Shown here piece after piece: positions 39,395 to 47,185 of a stretch of DNA of 64,000 nt. This DNA comes from CAZAZQ01 sp964489705 (lineage in GTDB: Bacteria; Zixibacteria; MSB-5A5; GN15; FEB-12). The stretch covers positions 102,198-166,197 of the forward strand of contig CAZAZQ010000005.1 of assembly GCA_964489705.1 (NCBI GenBank), in the 5' to 3' direction. The position numbers were made by a program, and so were the translations under genes. The notes beneath the pieces were generated by a model that saw only the letters and a program-made list of their open reading frames with translations, had not been told where the DNA came from and searched no databases. Positions within the stretch are counted from its first letter, which is position 1. Each line of letters begins with the position of its first letter.

Positions 39395-40339
39395 TTATTC
39401 GAAAGGATGGTCTTTCATGAAGTCCGGCTTGTAATGGTCGGGACTGCTGAGCTCTTGGACAAAGCCGCGATGGAAACCGAGCCGCTCGAATTCGTCGAGC
39501 ACTTCTTCATACTCCTCGGCGGTAAGATACCTTCCCAGTTTGGGGTGGTTTCTGACTGCAGGAGTGGGGTAGTACTGTGACATCAACGAAATATACATGT
39601 CGGGGGAGAGCTCCTCAGCAATAAAGCGAAGCACCGCTTTGCTGTTTTCAACATGACCGGGAAGCACCAGGTGGCGGATAATCATCCCCCGCGTTATCAA
39701 GCCGTTTTCGTCCAGCTCGATGTCGGCGCCCATCTGGCGATACATTTCTTTCAGCGCTTGTGTGGCGATGTCGGGGTAGTCGGGAGTGTCGGAGTATTCT
39801 TTCGCCAGACGGGCGTCCATGTATTTCATATCGGGAAGGTACACGTCAATCTCGCCTGCCAGCGCACGAATGGTTTCCTTTTTGTCGTAACCGTTGGTAT
39901 TGTACAGAAAGACCGGTGAGAAACCGCGCTCTTTGACGGCATGAATGATAGCTCGCACTTGCGGCACCACATGGGAGGGAGAAACAAAGCCGACCGACGG
40001 ACAGCCTGTACGGAGAAAAGACTCGATTTGGTCAACGAGTTCTTCGAGTGTCATCTCATGTTCAACGATGGCGCCCCGGTTGCGGCTGATGTCATAATTT
40101 TGGCAGTAGATACATTGCATGTTACAATGAGTGAAAAAGATATTGCAAATCCCGTGCGGCCCGGAAATGACCGGCTCTTCACCGCGATGAGCGCAGATGG
40201 AACCGATGGGAAACCCGACGCCGCTACGGCAGTAGCCGAGTTTCCCTTTAATTCTGTTGGCGTGACATTCCCGCGGGCAACAGGTGCAGTCGGCAAGGTC
40301 ACGCAAAATGTTCGGTTGCTTCGTCCTGTTCGGTTCCAT
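39395..40339 (-). CDS. PflX-like radical SAM protein (COG1313 type)
   Basis: The 314-residue product has the radical SAM motif CNMQCIYCQNYD (CxxxCxxC) near residues 73-84 and an N-terminal cysteine cluster CTCCPRECHANR, which is typical of the PflX group of uncharacterised pyruvate formate-lyase activase homologues. Further conserved segments are GFVSPSHVVPQ and SLMSQYYPTPA. It needs a [4Fe-4S] cluster and SAM; the substrate is unknown and no glycyl radical enzyme gene is nearby. It is convergent with bshB1 and lies five bases after the barrel protein gene on the same strand. Confidence 0.88.
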   Translation of the reverse strand: MEPNRTKQPNILRDLADCTCCPRECHANRIKGKLGYCRSGVGFPIGSICAHRGEEPVISGPHGICNIFFTHCNMQCIYCQNYDISRNRGAIVEHEMTLEELVDQIESFLRTGCPSVGFVSPSHVVPQVRAIIHAVKERGFSPVFLYNTNGYDKKETIRALAGEIDVYLPDMKYMDARLAKEYSDTPDYPDIATQALKEMYRQMGADIELDENGLITRGMIIRHLVLPGHVENSKAVLRFIAEELSPDMYISLMSQYYPTPAVRNHPKLGRYLTAEEYEEVLDEFERLGFHRGFVQELSSPDHYKPDFMKDHPFE

Positions 40340-40344
40340 ACCTC

Positions 40345-42114
40345 TTAAAATAAGTAATGAGAGATACCCAGGGCAACCCTGTATGCGGATGTGGATGTTT
40401 CTTGCGGCATGAGGTTGGCGACTTTACGGTAGCTGTGGCTGTAGCCAAAGCTCAAGGAAAGGGTGGTAGGTATGGTAATCCGGTAAACGGCGGCTCCGTG
40501 CAAAGAAAAGAAACTCTCTTTGAGTATATCCGTAGTGAAGGAAGCGCTATTGCTGAGGTAATCTAAACCCGGGGGAGGAGTTTGTTCTCTTTCGTACTTG
40601 ATGTGAGTGTAGACATAGTCTGTTTGAAAGAGCAGAGAGGTGCGAGAGTTCAAGAGGTATAGAGCGGAGCTGGAAAGAGCGGCGAGATAATGCTGAGAAC
40701 CTCTGCTGTTTGTTTCGGTTGTAAAAATGGCTTTCCCTTGAACGACCGGATCAAAGTACTCGATGTGCATATCTTTAGTCGTTTCTTTTGTGTAGACGTA
40801 GTACCGTCCTAAGGCGTTGATATCTATTTGAATTTGTCTGGAAACAGGCTTGTGGTACTCTCCGAGTAAGGTCAAGTAAATGGAATTGGCGGTTCGTTTG
40901 TCATAATTGTAATGGTGCCTGTGGACACTTCCGCTGGAGACGTAAGTGCTGTCCGATTGATACCTCGTTTCACGGTAATCGGTTTCCTTTTGAAAGGAGC
41001 TTTGAGTGTTATTGTACGTATACTCCGCCCCGATGCCACCTTGGAAGATTGTCCCGAACTGTCGTAATTCCCCGGAATATCTTGCAAAATGCGGATGCAA
41101 GTAGACCTGGAACCGATACATGGAAGCAGAAGGAAGGTCGGCGGAGGAAAATCTTTCGTTGAGTGGCACGGTGTAATGGGGAGTCGGGAAATAGTCCCAT
41201 ACGTCTTGAATAACAAAATACCCATAGGGCCCGAGGTCATCAATGACACCGGTATGTTGCAGATACTCCATAATAGCCGTCAGTGCCTCGATACGACGGA
41301 GCCGTTCGTCAATCACATGCTTCTGCCGGTACTGATAAATCATATCACAGAGGGTGCGCATCTCTTCTTTGGTAGGAGAGCGCTTGAGCAAGCCGTTGGA
41401 GCGAAGTTCTTCGATCATGTACATGGCCGTGGAGGCAAATGCTCCGATATAAACTCGTCCCCATCCCGGAGTGAATTCCGCATTGAGATGCCAATCCCTG
41501 CTATCGGATGGTGTCTCTTTCGTGGTATGAGTGGTGCGTCGGTAAGTGTCCGGTGAGGAGAAACGATAGCTTTCAATATCTTCGCTTCTGGACTTCACCG
41601 GGGTTTCATGGTAATTGAAAGCCACCCCGCCTTTCCCGGAAAGAAAGAAGTCCTTGACGAGATATGTTCCTCCGCGAAAATTCTGTTCTATGCTGAATTG
41701 GAGCTTGTCTTCTTTGCTTTCCTCTTTGGTGATATCATTTCCATAGGGGGTGGCGTTTTTGTTGGTAGAGGAACCGGTATGTCGTCGTCCGTCAAGAGTG
41801 AGGAAGTTTGAGGCAATGAAAAACTTTGGAATCGTCACGTATTGGTAAACGATGGCGTTGTTGAAGCGGCATTGATAAAAATTTCGATTATCGGTCTCGC
41901 TCACGTAGTTGTCGTTGGGATGTTGTTGGGATATGCCGCTCCGCTCTTGCCTGTTCGAGTAGTCGGAGCTAAACATATCAGTACTGGCGGATACCTTCCA
42001 CATAAAATCTTCAAAATGTTGGGGAATATAATCACTGATGCTGAAATCCATCCCCCATGCCGAAAGTGTCGTGCCGAAGCTGATAAGGCACGCGATAATC
42101 CATACCCTACGCAT
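40345..42114 (-). CDS. Putative outer-membrane beta-barrel protein of unknown function
   Basis: I do not recognise the family. The ATG at 42114 is chosen because GGAGG lies six bases upstream; a frame extension to 42147 would add 11 residues before the signal peptide. The 589-residue product has a signal peptide, then many alternating hydrophobic/polar beta-strand-like segments rich in Tyr, Ser and Thr, and ends in SHYLF with a terminal phenylalanine as in outer-membrane barrels. A helical insert occupies about residues 225-280 (TKEEMRTLCDMIYQYRQK). The gene and its upstream region look more A+T-rich than the neighbours. Confidence 0.55.
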   Translation of the reverse strand: MRRVWIIACLISFGTTLSAWGMDFSISDYIPQHFEDFMWKVSASTDMFSSDYSNRQERSGISQQHPNDNYVSETDNRNFYQCRFNNAIVYQYVTIPKFFIASNFLTLDGRRHTGSSTNKNATPYGNDITKEESKEDKLQFSIEQNFRGGTYLVKDFFLSGKGGVAFNYHETPVKSRSEDIESYRFSSPDTYRRTTHTTKETPSDSRDWHLNAEFTPGWGRVYIGAFASTAMYMIEELRSNGLLKRSPTKEEMRTLCDMIYQYRQKHVIDERLRRIEALTAIMEYLQHTGVIDDLGPYGYFVIQDVWDYFPTPHYTVPLNERFSSADLPSASMYRFQVYLHPHFARYSGELRQFGTIFQGGIGAEYTYNNTQSSFQKETDYRETRYQSDSTYVSSGSVHRHHYNYDKRTANSIYLTLLGEYHKPVSRQIQIDINALGRYYVYTKETTKDMHIEYFDPVVQGKAIFTTETNSRGSQHYLAALSSSALYLLNSRTSLLFQTDYVYTHIKYEREQTPPPGLDYLSNSASFTTDILKESFFSLHGAAVYRITIPTTLSLSFGYSHSYRKVANLMPQETSTSAYRVALGISHYLF

Positions 42115-42363
42115 CACTAACCTCCGATAATGTGTGGGCGCTTTCAAAACGGCGAAAGCAAAAGTTACTTGTACTTTATATTAAATCCGGTTATTAGCAA
42201 TATAATCAATAATTGAGAGGTGAAGAGGTATCACTTGAAAAATTTTTCCCAATGTGCTCACGTCTTTCCCTACCTGCTCCGATAAATTTTCAACTCATTT
42301 TTTTATACCGGCGACTTTTTCTTCGGTTTCCTGCCTATTACAATTTTTGAAAAAAATCATCGG
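42115..42363. other. A+T-rich intergenic region
   Basis: This stretch separates two minus-strand genes and should hold the promoter of the barrel protein gene. On the minus strand an A+T-rich TATAAA-like box lies around 42174-42186, but I cannot pair it with a convincing -35 element. No repeat, RNA gene or terminator stands out. Confidence 0.4.
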
Positions 42364-43314
42364 TTATCGATTGACACCGACGGAAAGTTTGAAATTGGTT
42401 TGTGCCAGAAGCTTTTCCTGTCGAGTGCGAATCATCTCTTCGCTCATCGGGAAGTCAGGACCGACGTGCTCAATCATAATCGACGAGGTAGCGGAAGCAA
42501 AGCATCCGGCGCGACGGAGGTCACCGCCGCTTTTGAGGTATTCGAACGTGAACCCTGCCATGTAGACATCCCCGGAACCGGTCGCATCGACCAGATCAAT
42601 CTTATATGGAGGGATGTCGACAAATTCGTTTCCGTCGTAGACCAGAGAGCCAAGCTCCGCAAGCGTGATGATAACCACCTTCGGTCCCCACGACTTGATA
42701 ATTTTTGCCGCCTCATACGGATTGTCCCGGCAGTCAATGCCGGTGAGGATTTCACCTTCCAATTCGTTCGGCTTGACGATGTCGAATTGTCCGATTACCT
42801 CCTCGATGCCGTCCACTTTTTCGTGATAAATTCTCCCGTTTTCATCAGCTCCGCGGATTAATCCTTGCGGGTCACAAAAATAGAGCCCCGAAAAGTTCTT
42901 CCTGATTTCTTTTATCAAGTCGAATGATACTTCTCCCAAGATAGGTCCGATGAGCACCGCGTTGGAGTCATTATACAGTGAGGGGTCTAACCGTTCGATA
43001 TCATCAGCCCGTCCCAACAAGTCCAGCGTCCGTCTGCCGTAGTCGTCATAATAAATCAGAGAAAACCCACCGGTTTCCCGCGAGGGAATAATTTCATATT
43101 CAATGCCGTAACGGGCTAAATCCCGGACGAACTGTTCTTTGAAGTCATCTCCCACCGCTCCGATAAGCCGCACCGCTTCTCCCATCTTTGCCAATGCCAG
43201 TGCGGCGTTGGTGGAGCACCCGGAGAGGATGCGGCCGTTCGGTTCTACTTTTTGCGTTTTGATGTAATCGTATACCGGATTCCCTATGGCTGTAATCACT
43301 GACTTACCTTTCAA
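42364..43314 (-). CDS. PfkB/ribokinase-family sugar kinase
   Basis: A 316-residue protein with PfkB family features: an N-terminal AIGNPVYDYI, the first signature region around GCSTNAALALAKMG (about 32-45), and the C-terminal anion-hole and catalytic base motif DATGSGDVYMAGF (about 249-261, with the Asp of GSGD as catalytic base). Such kinases phosphorylate sugars, nucleosides or related alcohols; the substrate cannot be read from the sequence. The start is a TTG at 43314, with a GTG at 43299 as an alternative. It follows the CDP-alcohol phosphatidyltransferase gene by 43 bases and is likely co-transcribed. Confidence 0.85.
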   Translation of the reverse strand: MKGKSVITAIGNPVYDYIKTQKVEPNGRILSGCSTNAALALAKMGEAVRLIGAVGDDFKEQFVRDLARYGIEYEIIPSRETGGFSLIYYDDYGRRTLDLLGRADDIERLDPSLYNDSNAVLIGPILGEVSFDLIKEIRKNFSGLYFCDPQGLIRGADENGRIYHEKVDGIEEVIGQFDIVKPNELEGEILTGIDCRDNPYEAAKIIKSWGPKVVIITLAELGSLVYDGNEFVDIPPYKIDLVDATGSGDVYMAGFTFEYLKSGGDLRRAGCFASATSSIMIEHVGPDFPMSEEMIRTRQEKLLAQTNFKLSVGVNR

Positions 43315-43357
43315 CGTTTACCTGATTATGTTTGTGAGAAGTATCTCTGACCGACTT

Positions 43358-43981
43358 TCAAACGTTTTGTTTATCCCCCAAAACTTTTTTGGCATAGACT
43401 AGACGCTGCACGGACGTAATGAACGAGGTTACCCCGACGATAATGAGTGCAAACTCCAGCCATCCCCCCTTGGGCCAGGTTCCGACCGGATAGTACCACT
43501 CGAGAACGGAGCCGATAATTATCAAAATGAATTTCTCCAGCCGTCCCATAATGCCCACTGCGCAGTTGTCTATCTTCCCGATGGACTCGGCGGCGGCGCG
43601 AGTGTAGCTGGCGATTATCATGCCGAACAAAGCGAACAACCCCCAACCGGGGTGGACTCGTCCCGACAGCGTAATACCAGCCAGTATAAAGAATTCTCCG
43701 TACCGATCGGAAACGTGGTCGAGAATGCCGCCGAAGACCGTCCCAATGTTCCCCGCTCGTGCGGTGGCGCCGTCCAACATATCCGTGAAAGCGGTTACCA
43801 GCATCCAGAACACGCCCCATAACATGTAGCCTTTCCAGAAGTAGATACCGCAGACAATCGAACTCACAAAAGAAACACCGGTGAGGAAGTTGGGCTTCAA
43901 ACCGAGCTTCAAGCAAAAACGCCCCAAAAAGAGCGAAGATTCCTCGTATATTTGCCGCTTTCGCTGATTTATCCCTGGCAA
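43358..43981 (-). CDS. CDP-alcohol phosphatidyltransferase family protein
   Basis: The 207-residue membrane protein has the family motif D-G-x2-A-R-x8-G-x3-D-x3-D, seen as DGATARAGNIGTVFGGILD followed by HVSD (about residues 69-91). About five or six hydrophobic helices follow the usual pattern. The enzyme joins a CDP-activated lipid to an alcohol such as glycerol phosphate or inositol phosphate; the acceptor is not evident. Translation starts at a TTG with GAAGGA upstream. A good promoter lies about 40 bases upstream on the minus strand. The downstream PfkB kinase might supply the phosphorylated acceptor, which is speculation. Confidence 0.9.
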   Translation of the reverse strand: MPGINQRKRQIYEESSLFLGRFCLKLGLKPNFLTGVSFVSSIVCGIYFWKGYMLWGVFWMLVTAFTDMLDGATARAGNIGTVFGGILDHVSDRYGEFFILAGITLSGRVHPGWGLFALFGMIIASYTRAAAESIGKIDNCAVGIMGRLEKFILIIIGSVLEWYYPVGTWPKGGWLEFALIIVGVTSFITSVQRLVYAKKVLGDKQNV

Positions 43982-44020
43982 CTTTTCCGATCCTTCATTC
44001 GTTTCTCAAAATTTGCATGG

Positions 44021-44048
44021 AATATATATCTTTTTTCCGATAGGTCAA
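44021..44048 (-). promoter_or_regulatory. sigma70-type promoter of the CDP-alcohol transferase/PfkB operon
   Basis: On the minus strand TTGACC (44048-44043) and TATATT (44026-44021) are separated by 16 bases. The predicted start near 44014 leaves a leader of about 33 bases containing the GAAGGA ribosome binding site. Confidence 0.6.
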
Positions 44049-44141
44049 CGCTTTGCCCGTATTATTTTGCAAGAGAATCTCTTAGAAAAACTGCCCACAC
44101 AATGGTATAAGGACAAAGATAGTCACGCTTTTCCGGTGAAC

Positions 44142-44156
44142 GTGATTGACAATCAC
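44142..44156 (+). promoter_or_regulatory. Perfect 7-bp inverted repeat over the obgE -35 region
   Basis: GTGATTG-A-CAATCAC is a perfect palindrome with a one-base centre. It contains the TTGACA box proposed for obgE, so it could be an operator for an unknown regulator. Confidence 0.45.
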
Positions 44157-44175
44157 CTGACGAAGCAAAATATTA
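44146..44175 (+). promoter_or_regulatory. Promoter of obgE-dprA-HPr, possibly leaderless
   Basis: TTGACA (44146-44151) and ATATTA (44170-44175) are separated by 18 bases. The predicted start falls on the obgE ATG at 44182, and no Shine-Dalgarno sequence is present. Confidence 0.5.
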
Positions 44176-44181
44176 GCAGCA

Positions 44182-45180
44182 ATGTTTATCGACTACGTGG
44201 AAATAGAGGTGACTGCCGGTAAGGGGGGACATGGGTGTGTTTCCTTTCGTACGGAGAAATATATTCCCAAAGGCGGTCCCGACGGCGGCGACGGCGGGCA
44301 AGGAGGAAGCATCATTGCCGTTGCCGACGAACAACTGACGACGCTGTTGGACTACCGCTATCGCCGTCATTATAAGGCGGAAAACGGCAGACCCGGCAGC
44401 GGCTCGTTGAAAACGGGACGCTCGGGAAAAGACACTATCCTCCGGCTGCCGGTGGGCACGATTATCACCGACCTGGAGCAGGGAAAACCGATTGCCGATT
44501 TGGATGAGCCCGGCAAGAGGGTTGTCATCGCCGCCGGCGGCAAGGGGGGAAAGGGCAACGCTCATTTCAAAACGCCGGTCAATCAGGCACCCCGCTACGC
44601 CCAACCGGGACAGCCGGGAGAGCAGAAGAGAATAGGGCTGGAGTTGAAACTGCTTGCCGACGTGGGTTTGGTGGGACTGCCGAACGCAGGAAAATCAACC
44701 ATCTTGGCGTCGTTTTCAGCGGCGCGTCCGAAAATCGCCGATTATCCGTTTACGACGTTGGTTCCTCACTTGGGAATCGTAAAACTGCGGGAGTTCAAGT
44801 CGTGTGTGATGGCGGACATTCCCGGCATTATCGAAGGAGCCTCACAAGGAAAGGGGTTAGGCATTCAATTTCTCAAGCATATTCAGCGGACGCGATTGTT
44901 GGTGTATGTCATCGATATTAATGAGCCGGATATTCGGAAGACGTTGCGTACCCTTGAAGATGAACTCGATAGTTTCGACTCCACCCTTCGAAAGCGTCCT
45001 CGGATAGTGGTGATTACGAAAGTCGACACGGTGAGTGAAGACGAGAGAGAAGAAATTTCCCGCCGGTTACCTGGTGATTATGTATATTTGTCGGCGGTAA
45101 CCGGTGAAGGAAAAGATAATTTCTTACAAGCAATCGAGCGGGAACTTGATAAACAACGAATTGAAAGAGAAACTGACTGA
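44182..45180 (+). CDS. obgE: Obg family GTPase
   Basis: A 332-residue protein with the glycine-rich Obg fold at the N-terminus (VTAGKGGHGCVSFRTEKYIP, then GGPDGGDGGQGG, residues ~10-45) and a GTPase domain with G1 GLPNAGKST (about 166-174), G3 DIPGI, and G4 TKVD. The C-terminal OCT domain of some Obg proteins is absent, which is common. Obg binds the 50S subunit and is essential in most bacteria. The gene has its own promoter and no visible ribosome binding site, and it is followed by dprA with a slight overlap. Confidence 0.97.
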   Translation: MFIDYVEIEVTAGKGGHGCVSFRTEKYIPKGGPDGGDGGQGGSIIAVADEQLTTLLDYRYRRHYKAENGRPGSGSLKTGRSGKDTILRLPVGTIITDLEQGKPIADLDEPGKRVVIAAGGKGGKGNAHFKTPVNQAPRYAQPGQPGEQKRIGLELKLLADVGLVGLPNAGKSTILASFSAARPKIADYPFTTLVPHLGIVKLREFKSCVMADIPGIIEGASQGKGLGIQFLKHIQRTRLLVYVIDINEPDIRKTLRTLEDELDSFDSTLRKRPRIVVITKVDTVSEDEREEISRRLPGDYVYLSAVTGEGKDNFLQAIERELDKQRIERETD

Positions 45181-46261
45181 CGCGGTAGCGCTGTTGAATG
45201 TTCCCGGCATCGGGCGGGGAAGATACCGTCGCTTGGTGGAGAAATTCGGTTCACCGGGAGCGGTTTTTTCGGCGCCGGTTGAAGAGTTGGAAGCGGTCGA
45301 CGGTTTTTCTTCCGCTTTGGTCAACGAAATAAAAAGCCAATACGACGCTGATAAAGCCCGCCGGATCGCCTCGCGCATCGTTCAGCTCGGCTGGGAAGTG
45401 CTCTTCTTTGGTGAGCCGGGCTATCCCCGTTTGTTGCTGACCATTCCCGAGCCGCCGCCCCTTTTGTTTCGGCTCGGTGAACCGGAGGAGGAAGAAGAAA
45501 AGTGCATTGCCATTGTCGGCACTCGTCATCCGACGGAGCGGGGGAGACAGTTCGCTTATCAATTGGCGTATTCTTTGGCGGAAACGGGCATCACGGTGGT
45601 CTCGGGTTTGGCGGAAGGTATCGATTCCGCCGCTCATAAGGGAGCGCTGCAGGCGGAAGGGAGAACCGTCGCCGTGTTGGGCAACTCTCTCGATATCGTT
45701 TATCCCCCAGCCAATCGTTCTCTCGCCGAGCAGATTAAACAGAGAGGAGCGCTCTATTCGGAATATTTCCCGGAGACGAAACCGAATCCCGCCCACTTCC
45801 CGGAACGCAACCGCATCATCTCCGGTATGGCAGTGGGCGTCGTGGTGGTGGAGGCGGGAAAGAAATCGGGTGCTTTGATTACCGCTTCCTATGCTTTGCA
45901 ACAGGGGCGAGAGCTTTTCGCCGTGCCCGGTGCTCCGTCGGCGCCGTTGAGTGTGGGGACGAACGACTTGATAAAAAAGGGAGCACGACTGCTTACGTCT
46001 ATCGAGGATATTTTTGAGGAATTGCCGCGCTTGAAGGGAGAAATTCGCGCCACGCGATTCACGCGCCTTCCCGATTTGACCGAAAAAGAAAAAGAAATCG
46101 TCACACTCCTTTCGCATGAGGCGGTGCACATCGACCAGTTGAGCCGGACGCTTGAGTTGTCGATGGCGGAATTGACGGAATATTTGCTTGCCCTGGAGCT
46201 GAAAGGAGTGGTTCAAGAGATTTCCGGAAAGCGTTTTGTCTTGGCTGATAGCGGAATATGA
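45146..46261 (+). CDS. dprA: DprA/Smf DNA-processing protein
   Basis: The product of about 371 residues has an N-terminal helix-hairpin-helix segment (LLNVPGIGRGRYRRLVEKFG), the Rossmann-like DprA core (IAIVGTRHPTERGRQFAY, VVSGLAEGIDSAAHKGAL, FPERNRIISGMA, EAGKKSGALITASYA), and a C-terminal winged-helix domain. DprA loads RecA onto incoming single-stranded DNA in natural transformation and is also found in non-competent species. The exact start is uncertain: a TTG at 45146 is used, a GTG at 45104 gives a longer overlap with obgE, and a TTG at 45161 a shorter form. Confidence 0.93.
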   Translation: MINNELKEKLTDAVALLNVPGIGRGRYRRLVEKFGSPGAVFSAPVEELEAVDGFSSALVNEIKSQYDADKARRIASRIVQLGWEVLFFGEPGYPRLLLTIPEPPPLLFRLGEPEEEEEKCIAIVGTRHPTERGRQFAYQLAYSLAETGITVVSGLAEGIDSAAHKGALQAEGRTVAVLGNSLDIVYPPANRSLAEQIKQRGALYSEYFPETKPNPAHFPERNRIISGMAVGVVVVEAGKKSGALITASYALQQGRELFAVPGAPSAPLSVGTNDLIKKGARLLTSIEDIFEELPRLKGEIRATRFTRLPDLTEKEKEIVTLLSHEAVHIDQLSRTLELSMAELTEYLLALELKGVVQEISGKRFVLADSGI

Positions 46262-46268
46262 TTGCGTC

Positions 46269-46547
46269 ATGATTACGAAAACGGTAAAAATTGTCAATAA
46301 GCTGGGGCTTCATGCCCGACCGGCGGCATTGCTGGTTTCGACGGCGGCGAAATTCGAGTCGCAAGTTTTTTTCACCAAGGGTGATTTGCGGGTCAACGGC
46401 AAATCCATCATGGGGGTGATGACCTTAGCGGCTGAAATGGGAGCGGACTTGACCATTGAAGTCGACGGACCCGATGAAGAAAAGGCGATGGAGGAAATCG
46501 TCAGGGTGATTGAGTCCGGTTTCGGGGAGGACGAACGGGGGCAATAG
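46269..46547 (+). CDS. HPr-family phosphocarrier protein
   Basis: A 92-residue protein with both HPr phosphorylation sites: the active-site histidine in GLHARPAA (about residue 15) and the regulatory serine in KSIMGVMTL (about 46). The ATG at 46269 gives the canonical N-terminus; the frame extends further upstream into dprA but those residues are not conserved. HPr transfers phosphate in the PTS, and the Ser site suggests HPr kinase control. No other PTS genes are in the window, so it may act in regulation (NPr/Crh-like). Confidence 0.9.
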   Translation: MITKTVKIVNKLGLHARPAALLVSTAAKFESQVFFTKGDLRVNGKSIMGVMTLAAEMGADLTIEVDGPDEEKAMEEIVRVIESGFGEDERGQ

Positions 46548-46583
46548 TGGTAGCAGGGGAGTAAAAATAGAACAGAAAAGATA

Positions 46584-46607
46584 CGGTCGGGAAAGGATTC
46601 CCGACCG
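46584..46607 (+). terminator. Strong hairpin after the HPr gene
   Basis: CGGTCGGGAA-AGGA-TTCCCGACCG is a perfect 10-bp stem with a four-base loop, 37 bases after the HPr stop. No T-run follows immediately; TGTTTTAT comes about 15 bases later after a second small GC hairpin, so termination is likely but not textbook. Confidence 0.6.
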
Positions 46608-46638
46608 CGCGCGCCCTACGGGTGTTTTATCGAGTTCC

Positions 46639-46707
46639 GGTAGGGCATGGTCTGGGACAGACCTACTTTTTTTGACATTTCTATCTCATCAGGTCTCTTC
46701 GAGACCT
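46639..46707. repeat. Paired-hairpin repeat unit 1
   Basis: The unit begins with a 26-base sequence (46639-46664) found again exactly at 46809-46834 and contains the stem GGTCTG-GGA-CAGACC (46649-46663). About 27 bases later comes a second stem AGGTCTC-TTC-GAGACCT (46691-46707). Confidence 0.75.
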
Positions 46708-46808
46708 GATCTACAATTGCTGCAAGCGGTGGGGCACAGCCTTGGCTGTTTTATCGTCTCATATAAGTTCTGCTTCCTTTTGGCAACTTAATGAGACACC
46801 CTTAGAAT

Positions 46809-46875
46809 GGTAGGGCATGGTCTGGGACAGACCTGCCATCAGCTTTTCCATATTTGGCAAGTCTCTTCGAGACTT
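46809..46875. repeat. Paired-hairpin repeat unit 2
   Basis: It repeats the 26-base sequence of unit 1 exactly (46809-46834) and follows it with a related stem AAGTCTC-TTC-GAGACTT (46859-46875). The two stem differences (G to A, C to T) are compensatory, so the hairpin structure is kept. The end overlaps the frame of the transposase remnant. Confidence 0.75.
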
Positions 46876-47066
46876 TCCCTTATATGCCGGCTCTCGTCGC
46901 CGTCCACTGCAACCCCCTCCTGAGACCGTTCTATCAACGACTGCTCAAAAACGGAAAACCCAAAAAACTCGCCCTCATCGCCGCCATGCGAAAGTTGCTG
47001 CTCATCTGCAGAGCCATTCTCATTACGCAAAAACCTTTCAACCCTAAACGAAACCTTGACTCTTAA
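46854..47066 (+). pseudogene. IS110-family transposase, C-terminal remnant
   Basis: The frame gives about 70 residues; from about 46884 it reads MPALVAVHCNPLLRPFYQRL, then GKPKKLALIAAMRKLL, which matches the C-terminal end of IS110/IS116/IS902 transposases (Tnp domain with the RKLL ending). The DEDD catalytic domain and the serine-containing part are missing, so it is a non-functional fragment. The preceding ~30 bases (46854-46880) belong to the hairpin repeat rather than to the transposase. No matching terminal sequence could be identified, and the rest of the element is not in the window. Confidence 0.75.
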
Positions 47067-47110
47067 GACGGTATCTACGGGTTTTGTCAGGAAGGGGTTT
47101 CCTAATCCGT

Positions 47111-47159
47111 TCCGAATCTTCCCTACATGTTCTGCCATGAAAGGCAGAGCTGTTTCGGA
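47111..47159. repeat. Nested inverted repeat downstream of the IS110 remnant
   Basis: An inner stem TCTGCC-ATGAAA-GGCAGA (47131-47148) sits inside an outer stem TCCGAA (47111-47116) with TTCGGA (47154-47159). It lies between the transposase fragment and the convergent methyltransferase gene. It could be a terminator without T-run or remains of a non-coding element end. Confidence 0.5.
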
Positions 47160-47185
47160 TCTCCTCTACTTGTCTGAAGTCGTGG

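Larger units (their letters stand above)
46548..46853. other. Gene-poor intergenic stretch rich in hairpins
   Basis: No credible coding sequence is present. The stretch holds the HPr hairpin (46584-46607), the first repeat unit (46639-46707), a hairpin ACAGC-CTTG-GCTGT followed by TTTTAT (46736-46754), a distant inverted repeat GTCTCAT/ATGAGAC (46756-46762 with 46791-46797), and the start of the second repeat unit (46809). The following IS110 remnant suggests this is debris of an inserted element or an interspersed-repeat site. Confidence 0.6.

Noticed and set aside
46510..46791. Plus-strand frame of 93 codons in the repeat region
   Set aside because: It begins inside the HPr gene in another frame and reads through hairpin repeats; no coding character.
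46839..47138. Minus-strand frame of 99 codons
   Set aside because: It mirrors the IS110 transposase remnant on the other strand.
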